Source: an uncultured Blautia sp.
GTDB lineage: Bacteria; Bacillota; Clostridia; Lachnospirales; Lachnospiraceae
DNA: 37,316 nucleotides
Reading direction: 5' to 3'
NCBI GenBank assembly: GCA_934426285.1
Contig: CAKRYE010000019.1
Span: forward strand, 1 to 37,316
Of this stretch, positions 8,324 to 16,201 are shown piece after piece. How positions within the stretch are numbered: position 1 is the stretch's first letter; each line of letters opens with the position of its first letter. The translations under genes were made by a program, and so were the position numbers. The notes under the pieces were generated by a model. That model made no database searches. It saw only the letters and a program-made list of their open reading frames with translations, and was not told the DNA's origin.

Positions 8324-8680
8324 TTGGAATATTTTCATGCATTCTGGACAGGAGGCCTGATCTGTGCCCTGGTCCAGATCCTGTTAGATAAAACCAAGCT
8401 TATGCCCGGACGGGTCATGGTCCTTCTCGTCTGCTCCGGTGCACTTTTAAGTGCTGTGGGCATCTACCAGCCTTTCGTAGAATTTGCAGGTGCAGGTGCT
8501 TCTGTCCCTCTCCTTGGATTTGGGAATGTACTATGGAAGGGAACCCGGGAGGCCATTGACAGCCAGGGATTTCTCGGCCTTTTTACCGGAGGGTTCAAAG
8601 CCTGCGCTGTAGGAGTTTCTGCAGCACTGATTTTCTCATATCTGGCCAGTCTTATTTTCAAGCCCAAAATGAAAGGATAA
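8324..8680 (+). CDS. spoVAE: Stage V sporulation protein AE (AEb type)
   Basis: This 118-residue membrane protein has the SpoVAE pattern: FWTGGLICALVQILLDKTKL at the N-terminus and the EFAGAGASVPLLGFGNVLWKG motif in the middle. That motif resembles the one in SpoVAC, and both belong to the SpoVAC/AEb family. It is an essential membrane subunit of the dipicolinic acid channel. Translation starts at TTG (8324), which has an AGGAGG site 7-8 bases upstream; no better-placed ATG is in frame. Confidence 0.93.
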   Translation: MEYFHAFWTGGLICALVQILLDKTKLMPGRVMVLLVCSGALLSAVGIYQPFVEFAGAGASVPLLGFGNVLWKGTREAIDSQGFLGLFTGGFKACAVGVSAALIFSYLASLIFKPKMKG

Positions 8681-8685
8681 TTGCT

Positions 8686-9318
8686 ATGAGCGATACCCTC
8701 TACCTGCTTCTGGACAAAAACATCCAGACCCTGCACCCCCACATCTATCTGCAGGACATTGCCAGTCTGTCCTGCAGCAACAGCAAACTTCTGAACCGCC
8801 TCCGTGTCATGCCTGTGGTAAATCTTCCCCCTGACAAACCGGGACGTTATGTGCTTTCTGTTATGGACCTGATCTCCAAAATCCAGCAAAAAGAACCGGA
8901 TCTGGAGATCACACCTATGGGAGAACCTACTTTTATCATCACATACAAAAACAAACCCGGGCCCGGACTTTTGTGGGAATGGATCAAAATCCTGTTCGTA
9001 GGTTTCTCCACCTTTTTTGGTGCTGCCTTTTCCATTATGACCTTCAACAACGATGTAGATGTGGGAAAACTCTTTGCCTCCATCTATACCCAGGTTACCG
9101 GCAGGATTTCTGATCATTTTACGATCCTTGAGATTACTTACTCCATTGGTATCGGACTGGGAGTTCTGTTTTTCTTTAATCATTTTGGGCATAGGAAACT
9201 TACTGCTGATCCCACTCCCATGCAGATCCAGATGCGCCTCTATGAAGATGATGTAAACACTACCATCATAGAAGAAACAAACCGTACCCAAAATACTGAC
9301 CCTGCACCATATAAGTAA
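8686..9318 (+). CDS. spoVAA: Stage V sporulation protein AA, at the end of the cluster
   Basis: This 210-residue protein has the SpoVAA layout. A soluble N-terminal domain of about 95 residues is followed by two membrane segments with the conserved AFSIMTFNNDVDVG, TYSIGIGLGVLFFFNHFG and a Pro-rich DPTPMQIQM tail motif. It closely follows the remembered B. subtilis SpoVAA in order and spacing of motifs and in length (206). It begins 5 bases after spoVAE. In B. subtilis spoVAA is the first gene of the operon; here it is last, and the cluster has no spoVAF or spoVAEa. Confidence 0.88.
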   Translation: MSDTLYLLLDKNIQTLHPHIYLQDIASLSCSNSKLLNRLRVMPVVNLPPDKPGRYVLSVMDLISKIQQKEPDLEITPMGEPTFIITYKNKPGPGLLWEWIKILFVGFSTFFGAAFSIMTFNNDVDVGKLFASIYTQVTGRISDHFTILEITYSIGIGLGVLFFFNHFGHRKLTADPTPMQIQMRLYEDDVNTTIIEETNRTQNTDPAPYK

Positions 9319-9329
9319 TATATGGAATT

Positions 9330-9361
9330 CCTCTGATGCTCCTTACAGTCAGTGTCAGAGG
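9330..9361. terminator. Hairpin between convergent spoVAA and sigF
   Basis: CCTCTGA (9330-9336) pairs with TCAGAGG (9355-9361) in the 36-base gap between the two convergent genes; the right arm includes the sigF stop codon. ATATGG and CCATAT further out extend the dyad. There is no strong T run, so it is a weak or bidirectional terminator candidate. Confidence 0.4.
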
Positions 9362-10083
9362 GGTGGTTTCCCATATTCCTTCTTCAGCTTTTGAAGGATC
9401 CTCTTTTCCATTCTGGACACCTGCACCTGGGAAATCCCCATTCTCTCCCCGATCTCTGTCTGCGTCATATCTTGGAAATACCGCATATAAATAAGCTGCC
9501 TTTCCTCTGCCTCTAATTTTCCCAGCATTTCATCCAGGAAAATCCTGTTCAAAGCCTGCTCCTGTCCATTCACCTTCTCCGGCAGCCTATCCAACAGAGA
9601 AATATCACTTCCCTCCCCCTGACAGATAATCTTCTGAAGAGAATCCACCTCTGCTGCAGCCTCCATGGAAATCACCACAGTCTCTACAGGAAGCTCCAGT
9701 GCAGCAGCAATTTCAGCCACCCCAGGCTCCCTTCCCAGCCTTTTCTCCAGTTCCTCTCTGCTTCGGCAGATCTTCACACAGTTTTCCTTAAGACTACGGC
9801 TTACCTTCAGGATACCGTCATCCCTGAGGTAACGTTTGATCTCTCCGATGATCATAGGAACTGCATAGGTGGAAAATTTTACCTCAAAGGAAGTATCAAA
9901 GTGATCAACTGCTTTCAGAAGCCCAATGCTTCCGATCTGAAACAAATCCTCCCTCTCCACCCCTCTTCCCTGAAATCTCTTCACTGTACTGTATATCAGT
10001 CCTGTATTTTCTCTGAACAAGGTATCTCTTGCCTCTTTATCTCCCTGGTGTGACCTTTTGATCAGAGCAAGAGTATGATCCAT
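9355..10083 (-). CDS. sigF: Forespore RNA polymerase sigma factor F
   Basis: This 242-residue sigma-70-family protein has region 2 (LFQIGSIGLLKAVDHFD and FSTYAVPMIIGEIKRYLRDD), region 3, and region 4 with the helix-turn-helix MTQTEIGERMGISQVQVSRM. Its length and its place after spoIIAA and spoIIAB identify sigma-F, the first forespore-specific sigma factor. It is held inactive by SpoIIAB and released when SpoIIAA is dephosphorylated. It starts 2 bases after spoIIAB. In B. subtilis spoVA follows sigF on the same strand; here spoVA is inverted and convergent. Confidence 0.96.
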   Translation of the reverse strand: MDHTLALIKRSHQGDKEARDTLFRENTGLIYSTVKRFQGRGVEREDLFQIGSIGLLKAVDHFDTSFEVKFSTYAVPMIIGEIKRYLRDDGILKVSRSLKENCVKICRSREELEKRLGREPGVAEIAAALELPVETVVISMEAAAEVDSLQKIICQGEGSDISLLDRLPEKVNGQEQALNRIFLDEMLGKLEAEERQLIYMRYFQDMTQTEIGERMGISQVQVSRMEKRILQKLKKEYGKPPL

Positions 10084-10085
10084 TT

Positions 10086-10511
10086 CTACCTCCCGATCAC
10101 TTTTTTCATATGGACAATGGTACCCTTACCTACCTGGGATTCCACCTTGACCTCGTCCATAAACGCCTCCATAAAAGTAAAACCCATTCCTGAACGATCC
10201 TTCTCCGGCTTTGTGGTAAAAAGCGGCTCCATAGCCTGGCGGATATCCGAAATTCCCACTCCCTGATCCTCCACATCCACCCATAGTGCTTTTTCTGCCA
10301 GCCTGCAGGTCAGTCTGATCTTACATACCTTTCCTTCATAGGCATGAATGATGCAGTTGGTCACAGCTTCGGAAACAGCGGTTTTCAGATCCGCTACCTC
10401 CTCCAAAGTGGGATTCAGCTGTGTACAGAAAGCCGCCACTGTTACCCTGGCCAGTCCCTCGTTCACAGGAGAGCTGTCAAATATAAGTTCCATTTCATTG
10501 GTATTTTCCAT
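10086..10511 (-). CDS. spoIIAB: Anti-sigma F factor SpoIIAB
   Basis: This 141-residue serine kinase/anti-sigma factor of the GHKL family shows the N-box LKTAVSEAVTNCIIHAY, the G1 box VDVEDQGVGI and the G2 region SGMGFTFMEAFMD. It binds and blocks sigma-F in the predivisional cell and phosphorylates SpoIIAA. Length is close to that of B. subtilis SpoIIAB (146). It is encoded between spoIIAA (21 bases upstream) and sigF (2 bases downstream), so the partner-switching module is intact. Confidence 0.96.
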   Translation of the reverse strand: MENTNEMELIFDSSPVNEGLARVTVAAFCTQLNPTLEEVADLKTAVSEAVTNCIIHAYEGKVCKIRLTCRLAEKALWVDVEDQGVGISDIRQAMEPLFTTKPEKDRSGMGFTFMEAFMDEVKVESQVGKGTIVHMKKVIGR

Positions 10512-10532
10512 AATAAACTCCTTTCCCCCTTT

Positions 10533-10847
10533 TCAGGCTTCCCTGCAGATTTCCACAAATTTATACACCCCGGATAAATGCAAAAGCTTCTCAATATAAA
10601 CACTGACCCCGGTTACCCGGATACAGTTTCCCCTCATTCCCATAGCCCGGTATCTCCCCATGATCATGCCGATTCCCGAGCTGTCCATAAACATTGTCTC
10701 CGAAAAATCAAATACCATGGTCCGTATATAATTTTTACGCAATATATTGTCTGATTCCCGCCGGATCTCATCTGCTGCCGGGTGGTCCACTTCCCTGGGA
10801 AGGTGGACGGTCAGACAATTTCCCTGAATTTCAAATCTGTTCTTCAT
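10533..10847 (-). CDS. spoIIAA: Anti-anti-sigma factor SpoIIAA
   Basis: This 104-residue STAS-domain protein contains the FMDSSGIGMIMGRYR motif, whose Ser is phosphorylated by SpoIIAB. When unphosphorylated it displaces sigma-F from SpoIIAB. I chose the ATG at 10847, preceded by AGGGGG. A longer open frame reaches 10970 but runs through the terminator of the preceding gene and is not coding. No clear sigma-H promoter was seen in the short space upstream, so the start site of the operon is uncertain. Confidence 0.95.
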   Translation of the reverse strand: MKNRFEIQGNCLTVHLPREVDHPAADEIRRESDNILRKNYIRTMVFDFSETMFMDSSGIGMIMGRYRAMGMRGNCIRVTGVSVYIEKLLHLSGVYKFVEICREA

Positions 10848-10884
10848 ATAATCCCCCTGTTTCTGTCCAACGGAGTCAAGCACG

Positions 10885-10922
10885 AAAAAAGAGACACCCA
10901 TATTTCTATGTGTATCTCTTTT
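10885..10922 (-). terminator. Intrinsic terminator between the TPR gene and spoIIAA
   Basis: On the minus strand AAAAGAGATACACATA and TATGGGTGTCTCTTTTTT pair around a GAAA loop and end in a T run. It follows the TPR gene stop by about 50 bases and insulates spoIIAA. Confidence 0.8.
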
Positions 10923-10970
10923 GTATTTTCGCAATGATCCGTTATTTTCCAATTCATGTACCAGATTCAT

Positions 10971-12377
10971 TTAGTATCCGGAATCATCATAAGAACCCTC
11001 ATCATAATTCCCTTCATCATAGGAACCATCATCATAAGAGCCATCATCATAGGAGCTGTCATCATAAGAACTGTCACCATACGAGCTATCATCATAAGAA
11101 CCATCTCCGCTATCTGAATAGCTCTCACCGGTATCGTCTGCTCCTGTATCTCCTGCACTTTCAGCATTATCCCCGGAGGAATCTGCCTGTCCTGCAGCAC
11201 TGCTGCTCTCAGATCCGTCCGCACTTTCATCAATACCTGTCACACCGGTATCATTACTGATGGTATTATAAATACTCTTCAGATCATCCGGCAGTACATT
11301 TACATATACATTCTGAAGCTTCAGGGCAGCCTCATCCATATTCTGCTGCTTATAGGCTGCATAGGCTTCCAGAAGGGCCTGATAGGTACTGCTCTTTTTC
11401 TGTTCCTGTGCGATCTGGGCGGAAGCCGCCTCCACTGTATCATCTGACTCCTTCACCTGGCTCTGTGCTTTTGTAAGCTCTGCTCCCTGGCTGGATACAG
11501 CATCACTGTAACTGACGATCTGCTGATTGGCTTCTCTGTAAATCCTCTGCCTGATCGCCGGTACAGCCAGCAGGTAAAAGGCCAGCAGACCAGCCGCAAA
11601 GCCAGCCACCAGAGTAAAAAACAAAGAAACTCTGGATCGTTCCCTGTAAGCAGGCGCCTGGACCATCATCTCCGGTCCCCTTCCTGCTTTTTCACTGCCA
11701 GTCTCATCCCCATTCCTGAAAAGTCCCTTATTCTGACGTCCAAGCTTTGTGGAAACTCCGGTCTGTTCCTCGATTTCCTTCAGGAAGCGCAGGGTAGTTG
11801 TATTTGTCTGATCGATCCTGGCTGCTTTCTTCAGAGTTCTTCTGGCTTTGTTGTATTCTCCCTCCTTGATTCTGATCAGGGCAAGCAAATGATATCCCTT
11901 GATCAGCTTTGGATTCTGGGAAAGTATCTTTTTCAGCCGTATGGCTGCCATATCCTCATGGCCCTCTCTGCATAGATTCAGGGCCTCATTATATTTTCGT
12001 ATTGTCTCATTGATCACCTCAAGCTTATTGGAATTGGCCTGAAGCTTATTAATATATTCCGAAGCCAGATTACGGCTGGGCTGCAGATTCTTGCTGATCA
12101 CCCACTCACTGAGGGCAGCTACCACCTCACCTGTCTCAAAATATACCAGTCCCAGCAGATTCCTTGCCTGAATATTGTACTTACTGTAAATCAGGCTCTG
12201 CTTCAGACAGCTGATCGCCCCTGACAGATCACGGACACTGGCTTTCTCCAGGCCCAGGTTATAGTACTGCCTGGAAAGATAATCCGCCTTTTTCTGGATC
12301 AGTACATTACAGCCGCAGTGCGGGCAGTAATCCAGGTCCCTGTCTGTCAGGAACGCACCACAATTCATACAGTTCAT
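10971..12377 (-). CDS. Zinc-ribbon, TPR and single-pass membrane protein with an acidic Tyr/Asp repeat tail
   Basis: This 468-residue protein starts with a zinc-ribbon (CMNCGAF and CPHCGCN, Cys pairs near residues 3-6 and 18-21). About 170 residues of TPR-like helices follow, then a basic linker, one membrane segment (about 255-275, FAAGLLAFYLLAVPAI), and a coiled-coil part with Gln/Lys/Ala. The last 42 residues are about eight copies of the five-residue unit S-Y-D-D-S/G. Function unknown; the layout suggests an envelope scaffold or sensor with a cytoplasmic zinc/TPR part and an exported acidic tail. It starts 10 bases after a 50-residue small gene in the folC unit. Confidence 0.75.
   Translation of the reverse strand: MNCMNCGAFLTDRDLDYCPHCGCNVLIQKKADYLSRQYYNLGLEKASVRDLSGAISCLKQSLIYSKYNIQARNLLGLVYFETGEVVAALSEWVISKNLQPSRNLASEYINKLQANSNKLEVINETIRKYNEALNLCREGHEDMAAIRLKKILSQNPKLIKGYHLLALIRIKEGEYNKARRTLKKAARIDQTNTTTLRFLKEIEEQTGVSTKLGRQNKGLFRNGDETGSEKAGRGPEMMVQAPAYRERSRVSLFFTLVAGFAAGLLAFYLLAVPAIRQRIYREANQQIVSYSDAVSSQGAELTKAQSQVKESDDTVEAASAQIAQEQKKSSTYQALLEAYAAYKQQNMDEAALKLQNVYVNVLPDDLKSIYNTISNDTGVTGIDESADGSESSSAAGQADSSGDNAESAGDTGADDTGESYSDSGDGSYDDSSYGDSSYDDSSYDDGSYDDGSYDEGNYDEGSYDDSGY
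10974..11105 (-). repeat. 15-base tandem repeat coding for S-Y-D-D-x units
   Basis: The 3' end of the TPR gene holds about eight 15-base units built on TCT-TAT-GAT-GAT-N (ATCATCATA patterns on the plus strand). Synonymous differences between units show that the array is not freshly expanded, but such arrays can still change copy number. Confidence 0.8.
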
Positions 12378-12387
12378 CTGTTTCTCC

Positions 12388-12540
12388 TTATTTCGCCCTT
12401 CTGCCGCTCTTCGCTTCCCTCAGGACTTCCTGAAGTACATCCAGGATATCCGTCAGTTCTCTGTCATATATAGCACCCTCAGCATCCGTCACATCCAGAC
12501 AGGGCTCAAATTTCTTAAGTTCCTCTTCATAATCTATCAT
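12388..12540 (-). CDS. 50-residue small acidic protein between folC and the TPR gene
   Basis: The frame starts at the ATG at 12540, which overlaps the folC stop (ATGA), and ends with TAA at 12388, 10 bases before the TPR gene start. The product is predicted to be helical. It starts MIDYEEELKKFEPCLDV and ends EVLREAKSGRRAK, with an acidic N-terminal half and a basic C-terminus. Coupled start, operon position and a GGAG site for the next gene right after its stop all support a real gene. I do not recognise the family. Confidence 0.7.
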   Translation of the reverse strand: MIDYEEELKKFEPCLDVTDAEGAIYDRELTDILDVLQEVLREAKSGRRAK

Positions 12541-13835
12541 TTTTTATTTCTCCTGATCACATCTTTAATCTCGCCCACCAGATACAGAGAACCTACGCAG
12601 AACAACATGCCATTCTCTCCCCGCAGCTGCAGTGCTTTCGCAAAAGCCTCCTCCAGATCAGGAACAGCCTCCACACAATCACAGCCTGCGTTCTCAAACA
12701 GCCGGGCAAAATCCTCTGCAGGCACCTGGCGGTAGCCTCCCACTGAGGTCACTACCACATGCTCAAAGTGGATCCTGTCACAGATGGTCTGTATCATATC
12801 CCGGTAATCCTTATCATCTACTGCGGAAAAAAGCAGTGTCAGCGGATATTCCTGCTGAAAATGCTCTGCAGTCTCTACAAATTTCTCCACACCGTCCTCA
12901 TTGTGGGCACCATCTACGATCACGCCTGGCAGAACCGTCTCCATGCGTCCCTGCCAGCGGGTCCTTCTGATTCCCTCCTGCAGCTTATCCATGGAAACAG
13001 GAATTTCTTTTCTCAGAACCTCCATGGTTTTCAGGGCCAGGGCACTGTTCATCACCTGATACTTTGCAATAAACGGGATAGAAAAGACCGTATCCCCATA
13101 ATAATCATTTCGGAATGAAAAATCAATGCCTGCAGAAGTATTTCTCATAATTTCCGTATCTTCTCTCTTTACCTCATACCAGGGACTTCCAAGCTTCCTG
13201 GCAGTCTCTCTGATCACTTCTGCAGCATCAGGATCATTCCCGTCAAAAATCACCGGCACTCCCGGCACAATGATCCCGGCCTTCTCTCCTGCGATCTTTG
13301 CCACAGTATCTCCCAGATACTGCATATGATCCAGACTGATAGAGGTGATCACACAGGCTACCGGATTCTCCACAGCAGTGGTAGCATCCAGTCTTCCACC
13401 AAGCCCTGTCTCCAGTGTTACGTAATCCACACCGGCTTCCGCAAAGATCAGCATTCCCATGAGAAACAGCATCTCAAAATAGGTAGGATGATAGCTTCCC
13501 TCTGCCACCAGTTCATCTGCCAGTGCCTTCACCTTATGAAAGGCCTTCAGAAATGTATCATTATCAATATTCACCTCATTGATCTGAAAACGTTCATTGA
13601 TCTCCACCAGATGGGGAGAGGTAAACAGACCGCAGGAATATCCGGCCTCTCTGAGGATGGAAGTAAGAAAAGCACAGGTACTTCCCTTTCCATTGGTCCC
13701 TGCCACATGGATCACCTTAAATTTGTCCTGTGGACTGCCAAGTCTCCTCAGGCATTCCTTCGTATGCTCCAGACTGTTTTTCTTTGTAAATTTCGGAGTT
13801 TCATCAATATAAGCAACCGCTTCTTCGTATGTCAT
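12537..13835 (-). CDS. folC: Bifunctional folylpolyglutamate/dihydrofolate synthase
   Basis: This FolC/Mur-ligase-family enzyme of 432 residues adds glutamates to folates. The P-loop VIHVAGTNGKGSTCAFL is at about residue 42, followed by LFTSPHL. Other family motifs are ETGLGGRLDATTAV, the SISLDHMQYLG stretch and the C-terminal VDGAHNEDGV. The ATG at 13835 gives the usual N-terminus MTYEEAVAYID and has GGTGG upstream; two GTG codons at 13850 and 13847 would add only 5 residues. It heads a unit with the small gene and the TPR gene. A TATAAT box lies just upstream (13853-13858). Confidence 0.95.
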   Translation of the reverse strand: MTYEEAVAYIDETPKFTKKNSLEHTKECLRRLGSPQDKFKVIHVAGTNGKGSTCAFLTSILREAGYSCGLFTSPHLVEINERFQINEVNIDNDTFLKAFHKVKALADELVAEGSYHPTYFEMLFLMGMLIFAEAGVDYVTLETGLGGRLDATTAVENPVACVITSISLDHMQYLGDTVAKIAGEKAGIIVPGVPVIFDGNDPDAAEVIRETARKLGSPWYEVKREDTEIMRNTSAGIDFSFRNDYYGDTVFSIPFIAKYQVMNSALALKTMEVLRKEIPVSMDKLQEGIRRTRWQGRMETVLPGVIVDGAHNEDGVEKFVETAEHFQQEYPLTLLFSAVDDKDYRDMIQTICDRIHFEHVVVTSVGGYRQVPAEDFARLFENAGCDCVEAVPDLEEAFAKALQLRGENGMLFCVGSLYLVGEIKDVIRRNKK

Positions 13836-13847
13836 AAAAAAATCCAC

Positions 13848-13945
13848 CACTTATTATATAATGTTTAGTTATCTTTCGTATAAGCCACATCATACTCTTT
13901 CTAGTGGCTTATACCAATTAGTTACTCTAACATTATATAATAGTG
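13848..13945. repeat. 98-base imperfect palindrome upstream of folC
   Basis: The two arms, each about 40 bases, mirror each other. Outer parts are CACTTATTATATAATGTT and its near-complement AACATTATATAATAGTG; inner parts are TATAAGCCAC (13880-13889) and GTGGCTTATA (13905-13914). Each outer arm carries a TATAAT box, in opposite directions. It could be a very small mobile element or a structured promoter/terminator region between folC and the next element. Confidence 0.6.
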
Positions 13946-13997
13946 ATGGAATATGTCCAGTACCAATCGTAATATTTTATCCGACAAAATCTGGTTT

Positions 13998-14141
13998 GTT
14001 ACTGCTCACTCCGTTCACAGCAACACGCTTCGCGATGCACAGAATTTATGCTAATCGCATAAATTCGCGCGGTATGTCTCGGGTTTATGTGAGTTTTACT
14101 CACATAAACACCTCGCGGGATAGTAGTATGTGGACAGTAAC
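13998..14141. repeat. REP/BIME-like repeat element with two hairpins
   Basis: A 144-base unit is bounded by GTTACTG (13998-14004) and CAGTAAC (14135-14141). Inside are two perfect hairpins: GAATTTATGC/GCATAAATTC around TAATC (14042-14066) and GTTTATGTGAG/CTCACATAAAC around TTTTA (14083-14109). Both are flanked by CG-rich stretches (CGCGCGG, CTCGCGGG). It has no coding capacity. It lies 15 bases after the LTA-synthase-like gene and may also act as its transcript end. Confidence 0.65.
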
Positions 14142-14155
14142 TCTGATTTTTAACA

Positions 14156-16189
14156 TTAACTGTCTGTATCAGATTCTCCATCCAGCTTCCATGGATTCTG
14201 TGCATACAGCGCATAGCAGGACCGGTCATAGCTCTTACTCAACGGCTTTCTGGTAGAACTGTTGCTTCGCTGGATCACCGCCAGCCTGTCAAAATCATTA
14301 AGCTGGGTTCCTGTGATCATCAGTGTGGTAGGATTCAGATAAACCGTGTCATACCACTCTCCGTTCAGCTTGACCTCACTGGAAGGAGTAAACTCTGTTC
14401 CCTTGATATAATAGGTATAATCAGTATCCGAAATACACCGGATAGAATCCAGGGTGGTATCATAAATACCCATCCGCATTTTGGTGCGCAGATAAGGGCT
14501 TTCCCCGGTATCCCCGTAGGAATATCTCTTTCCGTAAAGCAGGTCGTACTGCAGGGTTTCCAGATCCACCTGATAATTCTTTGTATTTCTTCTTGCCTGA
14601 TGATAACGGAAAATAGTTCCCTCATGGATGCCAACCCGATCCATGACCTCTGCAGCCATCTGGTAGGCAGCCAGATTCTCTTTTTTCTTCTTCAGGCCAA
14701 AATTATCCCACATTACATATTCTGTCTGGAACAGATATTTATTATCCAGATCCTCCACAGTCAGTCCCATGGTAGGCAGATGGTCTCCATACATAACCAG
14801 AACCACATCCTCCGGATAATCAGCCAGCTTGTCTGTGAGATCCTTTACAAAATTATCCATCTCATGGATTTCATTCACATAATATTCCCACTTATTATTT
14901 TCCTCTTCCGTAGGCGCACCGGAAACCGTGATCTCCGGATCCTCCAGAATCTGCTCATCCGGATAAGCACCGTGGCCCTGGACGGAAATCGTATACACAT
15001 AATCCGGTCCTTCTGTGGAATCCAGACATTTCAGGATCTCATCTGTAAGGACTGCATCCTTCACCCATCCATTAGGGTTTTTCTCATTTTCCCGTGCCAT
15101 ATACTCCTCGGAAGTAAAGGTGTCAAATCCCAGATTTGGGAAAATAGACCTTCTGCCATAGAAGTTCGCCTCATTATTGTGTACTGCATGGGTGGTATAA
15201 CCCAGATTCTTCAGCACATAAGGGGCACTCTCACAGGTTGTCTCTCTCAGAATACTCTTATAGGGATACTCACCGGGGCCAAAATAATGCATGCTCATAC
15301 CGGTGATGGACTCAAACTCTGTATTTGCAGTTCCAGCCCCTACAGAAGGAACCTTATAATATCCAGAAGAATAGTCCTCCATCAGCTTCCGGAATGTTGG
15401 AATCGGGTCTTCTGAAATATTCAGATAATTAACCAGCGTAGGATCAAAGAAGGATTCCAGCTGTAAAAACAGAATATTCGGCTGCTTTTCTTCCTGAGTC
15501 TCCGGCAGGTTCTTCTCTGTTTTCTCGATCCGTTTGATCTCATCCTCAGAATAATCCCTGGGACAACTGATTCCTGTGTTAAAGATCGTAGTTGCCAGAC
15601 AGTAGGGATATCCATAATCCTCATACGCAAAGGCAATGTTTCCAAAATAGTTGGAAAGCACTCTCTTCTCCAGCGCCAGCTGTGTGCTTCCTGCAAAAAG
15701 AGCTACAGCCAGCAGGATCAGAGGAATATTATAGCGGTACTTAATCTTGTTCTGATACTTCGGTCCTTTGATAAAAAGAATCAAAAGTAAAATAACAAGG
15801 ATCCCGAACAGGATGCAGACTGCCACAACACCTGCAGCAGGCAGGTATTTGTTGGCAATCTTCAAAGCATCTGTGATCAGATGCAGGTCCGGTCCGGTAA
15901 AAGGTGTAACACGGTTCAGCAGGAGAACACCGTTGATAATGGCCAATATCAGCCAGAACAGCGTAACCAGTACTCTCCAGAATACTCTCCTGTGAAACAG
16001 ATAAACAATCAGTGACGAAGTGAAAATGAAAGCTGTATTATACGCAAAAACCAGCGGTTTCTGAGTCATATAATTCCAGGCTTCTATAAACGAGTGACGG
16101 CAGATTGCCTCCATAACAAAATATCCCGCTGCGCTGGCAAGTACATGGAGTAAAAGGGAGATTTTGTTACAAATCTTGTACAATTTCAT
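14156..16189 (-). CDS. LTA-synthase-family sulfatase (glycerophosphate transferase-like)
   Basis: This 677-residue membrane protein has about five N-terminal membrane segments (to about residue 185) and a large extracytoplasmic sulfatase/phosphatase domain. Visible motifs are LQLESFFDP (metal-binding Glu), GAGTANTEFESITG (catalytic Thr), SVQGHGAYPDE and VMYGDHLPTMG. The family polymerises glycerol-phosphate onto lipid anchors or transfers phospho-groups to cell-wall glycans. Which reaction this one does is not clear from sequence. The ATG at 16189 follows GGGAG. It starts 12 bases after valS, so the valS T-box probably affects it too. Confidence 0.88.
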   Translation of the reverse strand: MKLYKICNKISLLLHVLASAAGYFVMEAICRHSFIEAWNYMTQKPLVFAYNTAFIFTSSLIVYLFHRRVFWRVLVTLFWLILAIINGVLLLNRVTPFTGPDLHLITDALKIANKYLPAAGVVAVCILFGILVILLLILFIKGPKYQNKIKYRYNIPLILLAVALFAGSTQLALEKRVLSNYFGNIAFAYEDYGYPYCLATTIFNTGISCPRDYSEDEIKRIEKTEKNLPETQEEKQPNILFLQLESFFDPTLVNYLNISEDPIPTFRKLMEDYSSGYYKVPSVGAGTANTEFESITGMSMHYFGPGEYPYKSILRETTCESAPYVLKNLGYTTHAVHNNEANFYGRRSIFPNLGFDTFTSEEYMARENEKNPNGWVKDAVLTDEILKCLDSTEGPDYVYTISVQGHGAYPDEQILEDPEITVSGAPTEEENNKWEYYVNEIHEMDNFVKDLTDKLADYPEDVVLVMYGDHLPTMGLTVEDLDNKYLFQTEYVMWDNFGLKKKKENLAAYQMAAEVMDRVGIHEGTIFRYHQARRNTKNYQVDLETLQYDLLYGKRYSYGDTGESPYLRTKMRMGIYDTTLDSIRCISDTDYTYYIKGTEFTPSSEVKLNGEWYDTVYLNPTTLMITGTQLNDFDRLAVIQRSNSSTRKPLSKSYDRSCYALYAQNPWKLDGESDTDS

Positions 16190-16201
16190 CTAAACACTCC
16201 C

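Noticed and set aside
10848..10884. sigma-H promoter for spoIIAA
   Set aside because: No convincing sigma-H -35/-10 pair fits in the space between the terminator and the start codon.
10848..10970. N-terminal extension of spoIIAA to 10970
   Set aside because: The extra part reads through a strong terminator hairpin; the ATG at 10847 has a good ribosome binding site and gives the normal SpoIIAA length.
10974..11105. CRISPR-like array
   Set aside because: The repeats are contiguous 15-base coding units without spacers.
14600..15415. Plus-strand open frame of 271 codons inside the LTA-synthase-like gene
   Set aside because: It is antisense to well-conserved sulfatase motifs, lacks a ribosome binding site and matches no family.
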